Assembly (NCBI RefSeq): GCF_000092505.1
Contig: NC_014136.1
Coordinates: 124,001 to 188,000, forward strand
Source of the DNA: Leuconostoc kimchii IMSNU 11154
Lineage (GTDB): Bacteria; Bacillota; Bacilli; Lactobacillales; Lactobacillaceae
Reading direction: 5' to 3'
DNA: 64,000 nt
Positions 12,298 to 20,880 of the stretch are shown one piece after another; position 1 is the first letter of the stretch, and each line of letters starts with the position of its first letter. Below the pieces are notes generated by a model that did no database searches, was not told the origin of the DNA, and saw only the letters and a program-made list of their open reading frames with translations. The translations under genes and the position numbers were made by a program.

Positions 12298-13542
12298 TTA
12301 TTGTAAGTAATTTTGAATAATTTCCTCATAAATATTAATAAAAGAATGATACATATCGGTATATACAAATTCATCAACTTGATGAGCTGTTGTGTTACCA
12401 GGTCCAAATATTAAAAACCCTAAATTAGGATTCGTTTTCAGAAATTGAGAAGCATCCGTGCCCCCAGAAACACCGATATAAGGTAATGATTGGTCTAAAA
12501 TACGTTCACCAATACGTTTCGCTAGTTGGCTTAACTTAGATGTTGTTGATGAATAAACAGCATCCAATTCAAGTCCTACCTCTAATGACAGTTTCGCATG
12601 ACCTGTTTGATTAATGTGCTTGATAATGTTTGATATTTGATTGATGATTTCTTCGTGGGTCACTTCTGGTATTGTTCTAATGAACACATTCACTTCAGCG
12701 TTACCTGGCACCGTATTAGGTTGTTCACCACCACTTATTTCTGTTACTACAGGTGTTGTGACACCTAATATATCATTTTTAACCTGTGAAATTGTTTGAA
12801 ATACCTGACTTTGTTGATTAATAAAATCAACTAATGCATCAATAGCATTGACGCCTAAATCGGGCATTGAACTATGTGCTGTCACGCCTAAACTTTTGAC
12901 TTTATAAGTTAACGCGCCTTTATGGGCAACAGTAAGAAAATGTTGTTCATTAGTATGATTTGTTTTCACGACTTCATGAATATCCTCTGACAACATGATG
13001 CCCGGTAATGCTGTTCCCTTAGGTATATTTTCTACAGAATCTAACGGTATGCCACTTGGTTCACCAACTAGTAAAGCATCAATATTATTTGCTAAACCTA
13101 ATTCGACCATTTGCTTTGCGCCTATTTCACCCGACTCTTCACCAACAGTAGCAAATAATTTGAAAGTACCATGTAACAAGTCTTCCTTCTTTTTTAACCG
13201 TATCATAGCTGCTACACCTGCAGCGAGACCTGCTTTCATATCAGTGATACCGCGACCATAAAATTTATCATCGACAATCGTACCGGCAAGTGGCTCTACA
13301 TGCCATCTGGTTACATCGCCAATAGCTACCGTGTCCTCGTGCCCGTCAAAGGCAATTGTCGGACCCTTTCCGTTGCCAATAGTTGCGATAATACCCGAAC
13401 GGCCAGCAGAAAGTGGCACGATTTCGTTTTGAATATTGTGTGCTTTAAATAGTTGCTGTAAATAATTTGCGACTTCTAATTCATTTCTCCCAGCCGTGTT
13501 TATATTAACAAGTTGACGTAGCAACATGTCATCTTCATTCAT
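12298..13542 (-). CDS. M20-family metallopeptidase, ArgE/DapE-type deacylase
   Basis: 414 aa. The di-zinc motifs are present in order: DGHEDTVAIGD, GRGITDMKAG, the catalytic Glu pair in VGEESGE, and a late His in TTAHQVDEF. The SAHSSMPD-like segment of the dimerisation lid is seen as VTAHSSMPDLG. Members remove acyl groups from amino acids or succinyl-diaminopimelate; the exact substrate cannot be read from sequence. A GGAG site precedes the ATG. No arginine or lysine biosynthesis genes are adjacent. Confidence 0.85.
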   Translation of the reverse strand: MNEDDMLLRQLVNINTAGRNELEVANYLQQLFKAHNIQNEIVPLSAGRSGIIATIGNGKGPTIAFDGHEDTVAIGDVTRWHVEPLAGTIVDDKFYGRGITDMKAGLAAGVAAMIRLKKKEDLLHGTFKLFATVGEESGEIGAKQMVELGLANNIDALLVGEPSGIPLDSVENIPKGTALPGIMLSEDIHEVVKTNHTNEQHFLTVAHKGALTYKVKSLGVTAHSSMPDLGVNAIDALVDFINQQSQVFQTISQVKNDILGVTTPVVTEISGGEQPNTVPGNAEVNVFIRTIPEVTHEEIINQISNIIKHINQTGHAKLSLEVGLELDAVYSSTTSKLSQLAKRIGERILDQSLPYIGVSGGTDASQFLKTNPNLGFLIFGPGNTTAHQVDEFVYTDMYHSFINIYEEIIQNYLQ

Positions 13543-13571
13543 GATTATTCTCCAATACTATATTATGTCTT

Positions 13572-14177
13572 TTATTTATTATCAGGTTTTTGACCATTGT
13601 GGGCTGGCCATTGGCAAGGCAGCAACTCTAGATTTGTGAATACCGATTTAAAAGAAGAATTTTCTGGTGAACAGGCATACACACCAAATTTAATCAGATC
13701 ACTTGCCTTTGTCATATGAAAAATTCTCATTTGCGTAAAATGAATACCATCAAACGAGCTTTCCACACGATAATCATCTACTCGCCGACTTAATCGATAC
13801 CAAACTGACTTGATATCTGCTGATATTGTAGTCGTAGCCCAATCAGAATAGCCTTCATTGGTGACGACACTACCCAGATGTTGATCATTTTCATTATCAT
13901 ATTCCGTTGAGGCCTTAATCCAATGCTCACTATCTAAATACATAACAATGCCACATTGATCGAAACGATGGTGGCTTTCAGAAAAGTCCGTTTTAACAAC
14001 AAAAGAAAAGAACTTTTGAGTTGTACTCGTCTGAAGAACCGGCGCATTATCATTTTGAAAATGATAATATGTTTTCTGCCATAAGTCCGTGTATGGTTTA
14101 GATACAATTTCAATACGATTGTCACCAATTGCATAACTACTGGGCTTTTTTTGCCATTCAAATTTTTGTAAATCCAC
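13572..14177 (-). CDS. DUF1349-domain protein
   Basis: 201 aa starting with GTG, nine bases after a clear AAGGAG site. The sequence F-V-K-TDF----HRFDQCGIVMYLDSEHWIKASTEY is characteristic of DUF1349, a concanavalin-like beta-sandwich fold; family members are sometimes annotated as regulators of enolase, without firm support. It ends 29 bp upstream of the M20 peptidase start. Predicted cytoplasmic. Confidence 0.75.
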   Translation of the reverse strand: MDLQKFEWQKKPSSYAIGDNRIEIVSKPYTDLWQKTYYHFQNDNAPVLQTSTTQKFFSFVVKTDFSESHHRFDQCGIVMYLDSEHWIKASTEYDNENDQHLGSVVTNEGYSDWATTTISADIKSVWYRLSRRVDDYRVESSFDGIHFTQMRIFHMTKASDLIKFGVYACSPENSSFKSVFTNLELLPCQWPAHNGQKPDNK

Positions 14178-14255
14178 TATAACACACTCCTTAATGTGAG
14201 TATTTGGTTAACTTTTAAAATAATTATTGTCTAATTTTAATAGTCTAACATGCGC

Positions 14256-14783
14256 TTATTGAATATTTTTAGGATCAAAATTTTTACCGTTCTTTTCAAC
14301 ATAGTCAGCAACAGTATTAAAATAAAACCAGCGCTCCTGTACAAAGAAATTAAATGTTAAACCCAAACCATTTTGATCATTATCAATTTTTAAATTAGTA
14401 AATGTATATGGTGTGCCAAATGAACTCGTAGCATGTAACTTGTCATCTTCATTCAAGCCATTATAATACGCTATCCATGCATTGAAATCATCCAAAGTCC
14501 ATGTTGTGAAGAATAGATGAGATGGACTGCTGCTATTCACCATCTCGTTGCCATATGGTACCGAAAAGACGTGGCGTTTATCATGAGTGTAATTATCATT
14601 TTTATCTTGTGCTACTACCTTACTTTGTGATGAACTGGCATGATTTGATGAAATACGAATGCTAGTTTCTGAATTGATTGTCTTGATCCGATTACTTTTA
14701 AAATATTCTGCTACGATGACAATAACTAATATTAACAATGTAACTAATACGATAAAAAGTATATAATTCGATTTCTTTTTCAT
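14256..14783 (-). CDS. Membrane-anchored protein of unknown function
   Basis: 175 aa. Residues about 7-27 form one strong transmembrane segment, followed by a Ser/Asn-rich linker (about 40-60) and a soluble C-terminal domain of about 110 residues facing outward by the positive-inside rule. No recognised family. The only upstream Shine-Dalgarno sequence is weak. Confidence 0.6.
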   Translation of the reverse strand: MKKKSNYILFIVLVTLLILVIVIVAEYFKSNRIKTINSETSIRISSNHASSSQSKVVAQDKNDNYTHDKRHVFSVPYGNEMVNSSSPSHLFFTTWTLDDFNAWIAYYNGLNEDDKLHATSSFGTPYTFTNLKIDNDQNGLGLTFNFFVQERWFYFNTVADYVEKNGKNFDPKNIQ

Positions 14784-14850
14784 TTTTTGCTGTCTGCCCT
14801 ATGCGTGCTTAATATTCATTTAAAAACAATTTAACAGTTAGCATCACGCC

Positions 14851-14882
14851 AAAATATCATCATTTTTGTTAAAATGATGATA
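14851..14882 (-). terminator. Terminator of the PTS/alpha-glucosidase operon
   Basis: TATCATCATTTT and its perfect complement flank a 4-nt loop, followed on the minus strand by TTTT, directly after the alpha-glucosidase stop codon. Confidence 0.8.
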
Positions 14883-14892
14883 CCATGCAGAC

Positions 14893-16596
14893 TTAATCTT
14901 TACCAATGAAAACAATAGATTGATAGGGACTCAATTGCAAGTCATCGTGATATTGATCGACTTGCTCATAAGAATCGATAAGCACGCGCCATGATTTCTT
15001 TTCTCTTAAAGGAGCAGGCACGGCATACCAAAGTGTTTGATCTGTAAATGATGCAACAATCAATAACATTGTGCCATCTTGTGCTTCTCTAGTGAAAGTA
15101 TATATTTTGTCATTGTCAGGCTCATATAATTGATATTTACCGTTCACAATCACAGGCAGTTCGTGCCGTAATTTAATTAATTTTTGATAATGGTAAAAAA
15201 CAGAATGGTTATCACGTAGTGCGCTTTCTACGTTGATTGTTTGATAATTCGGGTTCATTTTAAGCCAAGGCGTCACATCACTAAATCCAGCAAATTTAGG
15301 CGTACCGTTCCAAGGCATAGGCGTTCTAGCATTATCACGTGATCTCAGATAAGCAACCTCTTTAATATATTTTTCACTCAAACCTTCTTTAGCGTAAATA
15401 TCAATAATGTTCTTAGTTTCTATATCCTTATAATCTGATAATGCGCTAAATTTTGCATTGGTCATGCCAATTTCTTCACCTTGAAAAATATAAGGTGTGC
15501 CTTTGAGCATGTGTAATACAGTGCCTAGTGTTTTAGCACTTTCTACACGGTAAACCTCTGAGCCAAAGCGACTAACAGCTCTTGGTTGATCATGATTAGA
15601 CCAATATAATGAATTCCAACCATGATCATTGAGTTTATTCTGCCATTCGGTCAGAACACGTTTCAAATCGGTTAATTGAAAACGTTTATTGTCAAATTTT
15701 CCACGTTCACCATAATCAATATGCATATGATCAAAATTAAATACCATGTTTAATTCATGCCGACTTTCGTCAGTATAGAGAATGGCTTGATCTGAACTCG
15801 TATTGGGTGTTTCACCAACAGTTAACGTATTAAAATTGCTTAACACTTCGCGATTCATTTCTTGCAGAAATTCATGCACCCTCGGACCATTGGACGCACC
15901 GGCATAATAACTTTTACTATAAGGTAAAGTGTCATCGGCGTCTGGAAAGTCCTGACGTTTCGAAATTAAGGAAATAACATCCATTCTAAAGCCATCGACA
16001 CCAAATGAAAGCCAGTAGCGCATCATTTCATATATTGATTGTCGTAACTTTGGCTCTTCCCAGTTTAATTCTGGTTGTTGCGGCGCAAATGAATGGAGAT
16101 AGTATTGTTGGCGTTCTGGCACATAGGTCCAAGCAGGACCACCAAATGTCGCACCCCAATTATTTGGCAAATCACCGTTTTTCGCTGGATCTTTCCAAAT
16201 ATAATAATTGGAAAAATAATTATCACGACTCTTACGTGATGCTTGAAACCATTCATGTTGATCACTTGTGTGGTTAACAACTAAATCCAGAATAATCTTA
16301 ATCTCATTATCATGGGCAATTTGTAGTAGATGCTTAAAATCATTAATTGTCCCATATTCAGGATTTAACTGGTAGTAGTCTGAGATATCATAGCCATTGT
16401 CAACTTGGGGGCTAGCGTATATTGGATTTAACCATAATACATCAACACCTAATGTCTTTAGATACGGTATTTTATCGATAATACCGTTCAAATCACCAAT
16501 ACCGTCTCGATTAGTATCTTTAAAACTTTGAGGGTAAACTTGATAGACCACAGCACTTTGCCACCAATTTTGATTAAACTTATTCGTCGTCGTCAT
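14893..16596 (-). CDS. GH13 alpha-glucosidase (oligo-1,6-glucosidase/phosphotrehalase group)
   Basis: 567 aa. Conserved GH13 regions: LVVNHTSDQHEW, GVDGFRMDVI with nucleophile Asp206, the acid/base Glu in VGETPNT, and WSNHDQPR. The residue after the nucleophile is Val207; in GH13_31 enzymes Val here goes with alpha-1,6 preference, while Ala/Thr goes with alpha-1,4. SPQVDNGYD resembles TreC-type enzymes, so a phosphorylated disaccharide remains possible. It overlaps the PTS IIA gene by 17 bp and is the last gene of that operon. The likely role is cleavage of the glucoside brought in by the PTS. Confidence 0.85.
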   Translation of the reverse strand: MTTTNKFNQNWWQSAVVYQVYPQSFKDTNRDGIGDLNGIIDKIPYLKTLGVDVLWLNPIYASPQVDNGYDISDYYQLNPEYGTINDFKHLLQIAHDNEIKIILDLVVNHTSDQHEWFQASRKSRDNYFSNYYIWKDPAKNGDLPNNWGATFGGPAWTYVPERQQYYLHSFAPQQPELNWEEPKLRQSIYEMMRYWLSFGVDGFRMDVISLISKRQDFPDADDTLPYSKSYYAGASNGPRVHEFLQEMNREVLSNFNTLTVGETPNTSSDQAILYTDESRHELNMVFNFDHMHIDYGERGKFDNKRFQLTDLKRVLTEWQNKLNDHGWNSLYWSNHDQPRAVSRFGSEVYRVESAKTLGTVLHMLKGTPYIFQGEEIGMTNAKFSALSDYKDIETKNIIDIYAKEGLSEKYIKEVAYLRSRDNARTPMPWNGTPKFAGFSDVTPWLKMNPNYQTINVESALRDNHSVFYHYQKLIKLRHELPVIVNGKYQLYEPDNDKIYTFTREAQDGTMLLIVASFTDQTLWYAVPAPLREKKSWRVLIDSYEQVDQYHDDLQLSPYQSIVFIGKD

Positions 16597-16999
16597 CAGT
16601 GATCACCTTCATCAATTCTGTATTCATATATACAATTTCTTGTCTCGCATCATCGATATATCCCTGAATTGTTTCATCATCCAGATAAGCATCTGAGGGT
16701 GACAATACAATAGGTAGAATCAAAGGTAAACTCATACCAGTCAACAAATGTACATGGGGTTGCGATACATACTTAATAAAGCCTTGGTTAACACTACCAG
16801 CTTTTAAATCCGTAAAAATAATGACCTCAGCTTCATCCTTTTTTTCAGAAAATAGTGGTTCTAATAGATTATCAAGTGGCTTATTATCCATATAGGCATC
16901 AATTGCAGTAAGCGTGGGTTGTTCACCAGCAATGAATTCAATCGTATTTTTTAACCCAGAAGCCATTTTGTGATGTGAAGCGATTATAATTTTTCTCAT
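16580..16999 (-). CDS. PTS mannose-family EIIA component
   Basis: 139 aa. The N-terminal IIIASHHKMASGL matches the phosphorylatable-His loop of EIIA-Man (His9 or His10), and FTDLKAGSVNQGF fits the second conserved region. It accepts phosphate from HPr and passes it to EIIB. A separate IIA domain, not fused to IIB, is one of the known layouts. The end overlaps the alpha-glucosidase start. Confidence 0.9.
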   Translation of the reverse strand: MRKIIIASHHKMASGLKNTIEFIAGEQPTLTAIDAYMDNKPLDNLLEPLFSEKKDEAEVIIFTDLKAGSVNQGFIKYVSQPHVHLLTGMSLPLILPIVLSPSDAYLDDETIQGYIDDARQEIVYMNTELMKVITDDDDE

Positions 17000-17021
17000 G
17001 TTATTGTACGTTATCCTTTTA

Positions 17022-17840
17022 TTACGGTTTCAGAATACCAAAGTATGAAAGTACTAATGAAAATCCGATAAGCAACCAAATTATTTTTGAAATAGATAGC
17101 TTATTCGTCCTCACAATGCGATAGACAATGTATGTTAACACTGCCGGTAACAATGAAGGCATAATAGCATCTAATATATCTTTTTGAACAGACATCGTGA
17201 CCTTACCAGTCGCAAATGTCGTTGCCAAATTCATTTTAATGACACTGGGGATGAGCGCACCTATAACAGTCAATCCCATAATTGATGCAGCCTCAGTAAA
17301 AGCATTCAATTTACTACCAAGATCAGTAACTAATCTTGTACCTGTGGCATATCCCCATTCAAATATCTTAATTCTGAATAAGAAAACAGCAATGTTAACA
17401 AGTAACCAAATAATGGCACCAGTAGGATTACCTTGTAGACCCATATAGGCTGCAATCGAACCAAACACTGTTGGAATTAAAACCCAAAATATCGTGTCCC
17501 CAACGCCTGCCAAAGGTCCCATCAAACCTGTTTTTAAACTTTGTACAGCTGGCTGTGCCTTTTTACCTTCTCTATCCTCCATAGCAAGCGTGGCGCCCAG
17601 AATCAAAGATGCAGCTGGACCAGTCGTATTAAAGAACTTGAAATGGTTATCTAACGATGATTTATAGCCTGCTTCATCATCTTTATAAATCTTACGTAAT
17701 GCCTTACTTAAAGAAAATACAACTCCCGCGGCTTGCTGAGATTCGTAGTTATACGCATTTGATGTCATAAACTGCCAGCGTAATGCTGTTCGACGAATAT
17801 CTTTTTTCGTCAAATGCTTTTCTTGTTGTTCATTACTCAT
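17022..17840 (-). CDS. PTS mannose/fructose/sorbose family EIID component
   Basis: 272 aa. I chose the internal ATG at 17840 because the upstream ATG at 17852 sits directly on the GAGG ribosome site. Family signature: the AxRWQFMTSNAYNYESQQAAGV region near the N-terminus, the GLMGPLAGVGDTIFW loop, and C-terminal membrane segments. It forms the membrane channel together with IIC. The start overlaps the IIC end. Confidence 0.93.
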   Translation of the reverse strand: MSNEQQEKHLTKKDIRRTALRWQFMTSNAYNYESQQAAGVVFSLSKALRKIYKDDEAGYKSSLDNHFKFFNTTGPAASLILGATLAMEDREGKKAQPAVQSLKTGLMGPLAGVGDTIFWVLIPTVFGSIAAYMGLQGNPTGAIIWLLVNIAVFLFRIKIFEWGYATGTRLVTDLGSKLNAFTEAASIMGLTVIGALIPSVIKMNLATTFATGKVTMSVQKDILDAIMPSLLPAVLTYIVYRIVRTNKLSISKIIWLLIGFSLVLSYFGILKP

Positions 17841-18636
17841 CAAAATCACCATCCTCTATATTTGCTTCAGTTGCACCTACCGTACTGACATTTTTATCCG
17901 CCGCAACTTTTTGAACAAAAAAGTTGTAAGCGACTGCTGCGCCAATCAAGGCCACACCCATCATTGGCATCTTTAAATAAGCTGCCGCAACGAATCCGAT
18001 AATTAAATACATCAAGTGCTTTTGAATTGGCATCATAGAAATTAATATACCAATACCTACTACTGGTAAGATACCACCAGCTATGGATAGCCCATTTGTA
18101 AACCATTTAGGCAGTACTTCAAGAATAAAAGTCACAATTGGCTTTCCAAAAATAACAAAGAGTGCTGTTGGAATTGCAGTTGTTAAACCAAACAAAACAG
18201 GTGCTAAAAGTATTGTACGGTTCATTCTTTTATACTGTCCATCACGTGCGTACTGTTGCGCCTTATGTGCCAGAGGGTTGGTTAAAATTTTACCCAACAC
18301 ATCTAATTGGATGCCTAACATACCAACGGGTACACCGACAGCCAAAGCTGCCGCTTTAGCATCAACAATGTTGCCAGTTGTACGAACCGCCACGTAAACA
18401 CCTACTAAAGCAGCTAAACCATAGTTTGGAACCGAAGAACCACCAATATTAGCCACGCCAAGCGCCATTAATTGGAATGTCCCACCAATGACCATGGCTG
18501 TTTGAATATCTCCTAGTATAAAACCGGCAATCATCGCTACAATTACTGGAAACCAGGTTGTGATGACTGGACCTTGTTGATCAATAACCATCCAGAAAGC
18601 CAACACAATAATTAAAACATCTTGAATAATTGACAT
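17833..18636 (-). CDS. PTS mannose/fructose/sorbose family EIIC component
   Basis: 267 aa, strongly hydrophobic. The start at 18636 follows a GGAG site; longer in-frame starts run back into the IIB gene. Typical IIC motifs: GDIQTAMVIGGTFQLMALG and GGSSVPNYGLAALVG. It binds and carries the sugar with IID. Gene order IIB-IIC-IID-IIA-glucosidase is tight, with overlaps or short gaps throughout. Confidence 0.93.
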   Translation of the reverse strand: MSIIQDVLIIVLAFWMVIDQQGPVITTWFPVIVAMIAGFILGDIQTAMVIGGTFQLMALGVANIGGSSVPNYGLAALVGVYVAVRTTGNIVDAKAAALAVGVPVGMLGIQLDVLGKILTNPLAHKAQQYARDGQYKRMNRTILLAPVLFGLTTAIPTALFVIFGKPIVTFILEVLPKWFTNGLSIAGGILPVVGIGILISMMPIQKHLMYLIIGFVAAAYLKMPMMGVALIGAAVAYNFFVQKVAADKNVSTVGATEANIEDGDFDE

Positions 18637-18646
18637 ATCAATCTCC

Positions 18647-19117
18647 CTATAGGTTGTCCACTGTTTTCTCATCATCATTAGGCACATAATGGTACGTTAC
18701 TGGAACCCCTAATGATTGAATCTTTTTCACGTCGTCCTGTTCTTTCTGATCCATAGCAACCATTTTAGTAAATTGTTTTTTACCACTTTGATTAAAAATA
18801 ATCCCTAAATTAACTTTTGGTATTACCACACCATTTTCAATTAACTTAACTAAAGTTGCCGGTTCTTTGACTAATATAAATACTGTGTGATTATCATATT
18901 TACCAGCTTTAAAATTTTCAATCGCCGTATCACTGCTAATAATCGACATACTTGTTCCGGCTGGTTTGCTTATTTTCATACCAGCCTTCATTGTTTCATC
19001 TTGACTAACCTCATCATCAACAACCATTAAACGTTTTGCCTTGGTGTACGCTGCCCACTGTGTGACAACAATCCCATGGATTAACCGTTGGTCTACTCTT
19101 GCTAAAACAACTGACAT
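18647..19117 (-). CDS. PTS mannose-family EIIB component
   Basis: 156 aa from the ATG at 19117, which follows an AGAGGT ribosome site; an ATG 20 codons earlier would start inside the promoter. ARVDQRLIHGIVV holds the active-site His of IIB (His in RLIHG). It transfers phosphate from IIA to the incoming sugar. First gene of the PTS operon, read from the cre-overlapped promoter at 19148-19177. Confidence 0.92.
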   Translation of the reverse strand: MSVVLARVDQRLIHGIVVTQWAAYTKAKRLMVVDDEVSQDETMKAGMKISKPAGTSMSIISSDTAIENFKAGKYDNHTVFILVKEPATLVKLIENGVVIPKVNLGIIFNQSGKKQFTKMVAMDQKEQDDVKKIQSLGVPVTYHYVPNDDEKTVDNL

Positions 19118-19147
19118 TTTTATTACCTCTTTCTTTTTGATACTTGT

Positions 19148-19177
19148 ATTGTAACGTTGTTTTGTAAACGCTTTCAA
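19148..19177 (-). promoter_or_regulatory. PTS operon promoter with overlapping cre box
   Basis: Minus-strand TTGAAA (19172-19177) and TACAAT (19148-19153) are 18 bp apart. A full-consensus cre (TTGTAAACGCTTTCA, 19162-19176) covers the -35, so carbon catabolite repression by CcpA is expected. Confidence 0.8.
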
Positions 19178-19206
19178 CCATTCCGAGATAATCTGTTAGT
19201 ATGTAC

Positions 19207-19248
19207 AAAAAGAGAACGTATTTACCATAAATGTAAATACGTTCTCTT
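19207..19248 (-). terminator. Terminator of the RpiR-type regulator gene
   Basis: Two perfect 16-bp arms (19210-19225 and 19233-19248) with a 7-nt loop and a T run on the minus strand. It separates the regulator from the PTS promoter. Confidence 0.9.
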
Positions 19249-19260
19249 GAATAATCATAT

Positions 19261-20754
19261 TTAATAAAAATAACTAATAAAGAAAAACTCCATTAACCAC
19301 ATATCAGAAAACGGCCTAACTGCCCTTGGCACATCTTTGAAGAATATTTTTCCTGAAAGATTATAACCTACAAGATTAATTTCCTTATTTGAAAAAACTA
19401 GGACCTCATTTTCATCATCGTTAACTTGACTAACTGCTCGAAAAAAATCTGATTCATCCTTCTCATTTTTGATCAGGAAAATAAATAATGTCTCTTTGCT
19501 GTTACTAATATAGTCACTACTCGTTTGACAATTAATCTTTTGAATCAATTTATCCGTATGAAAAAACATCCTTATTAATTCATCACCTAATATTTCAGTA
19601 TACTTGTCATGGTACACAACGCAGATTTGACGATAGCGGCCTAGTAATTGATGAGCCACTGAGAAATCTGTTGCCATAATATCCGTTACCGAGTGCTTAA
19701 AATATTGAATTAACGTCTGATAGCTTTCATATTGTTTTTTTTGTGGCACAAAGTCCTTTATTTCCAACCTCACTGACGACCGGAATTGTTTAAACCCATT
19801 AAAACCTAATGCCTTTGATAAGCGAAACAAGCTGGTTGTTGAAATACTTAATTGTCGACTCATAGTTGAAATACTAGTAAATATCAAATCAGGATTTTGA
19901 ATCAAATTCATGAGTAACTCTTTGTTACCTGAAGTCAGGTTACTATTCATTTTAATCATATAATTTGATAATATGTTTTTGACCAATTGATGTTCATCAG
20001 CTAATTGTTTAGTTGTTGATTCTTCATTTAAATAAAAATCAATTAAACCAAATAAACCAAAAAACAAAGCGTTTAATTCATAAAAATTACCATCGATTTT
20101 TTGAGTATTAACAAAAACCGTAAAATTAGACAAATTACTTACTGGATTGGAACGCAAACTTGTAATTGTAACTATGCTAGCGCGTGTCTGATTAATAGAT
20201 TGTACCGCGTTCAACAATTCCGTCGAGGTCCCGGTTCGCGTTAATACTAGGACAATATCACCATCCCCCAAGTTAGATTTGATTTCTGAAATTTCAAACA
20301 AATCATATACTTGCACAACAAAGTAACCATGTTTTGCTAATATTTCAGATAATATTTCAGATTGATTTTTTTGCGCTTTACCGGTTGATATCAAAAAAAT
20401 ACGCTGGCTTTTTTCAACATAGGCAATAAACGTTTTTATTTGTGCAACATCAAAATGATTGATAATATGATGAATATTTTTTTCCAAAATACTGGGTAAA
20501 ACTTTAGCAGTACTGGTGATGTCAGAAAAAACAATTTGTCGATTTAAATCTAATAAAAATTCATTTGAATCTTTATATCCCATTTTTTTAGCAATACGCA
20601 AAAACGATTGCCGTGAAATGTGCAATATCTCTGTCATGTCATTCAGTGTTTTATTTTGAATCGTTGGTAGCATTTCCCAAATTTGCTGGAAAATATCTAA
20701 TTCTTGATTTGACATTAATGCTTTCTTTTTTTCAAAACGATTGAGTATATCCAC
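19261..20754 (-). CDS. Tandem RpiR-type regulator (HTH-SIS-HTH-SIS)
   Basis: 497 aa with a GTG start after AAAGGA. It reads as two RpiR units in one chain. First unit: helix-turn-helix at about 15-70 (TLNDMTEILHISRQSFLRIAKKMGY) and SIS domain at about 100-240 (FLISTGKAQKNQSE, VLVLTRTGTSTELL). Second unit: helix-turn-helix at about 270-335 (SISTMSRQLSISTTSLFRLSKALGFNGFKQF) and a degenerate SIS-like domain to the end. Normal RpiR proteins are about 280 aa with one unit. Location beside the PTS operon suggests it senses a phosphorylated sugar and controls that operon. The regulated operator was not found. Confidence 0.8.
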   Translation of the reverse strand: MDILNRFEKKKALMSNQELDIFQQIWEMLPTIQNKTLNDMTEILHISRQSFLRIAKKMGYKDSNEFLLDLNRQIVFSDITSTAKVLPSILEKNIHHIINHFDVAQIKTFIAYVEKSQRIFLISTGKAQKNQSEILSEILAKHGYFVVQVYDLFEISEIKSNLGDGDIVLVLTRTGTSTELLNAVQSINQTRASIVTITSLRSNPVSNLSNFTVFVNTQKIDGNFYELNALFFGLFGLIDFYLNEESTTKQLADEHQLVKNILSNYMIKMNSNLTSGNKELLMNLIQNPDLIFTSISTMSRQLSISTTSLFRLSKALGFNGFKQFRSSVRLEIKDFVPQKKQYESYQTLIQYFKHSVTDIMATDFSVAHQLLGRYRQICVVYHDKYTEILGDELIRMFFHTDKLIQKINCQTSSDYISNSKETLFIFLIKNEKDESDFFRAVSQVNDDENEVLVFSNKEINLVGYNLSGKIFFKDVPRAVRPFSDMWLMEFFFISYFY

Positions 20755-20880
20755 GATTTTTAATCCTTTGCTTTGATTATACCTTTATTTTATAAAAAAA
20801 CTAGAATGGTCTAAACTGACCAATCCTAGCATGTCAAAAGATTTTTGATAAATATTCAGTGAAAACTGATATGATAATGA

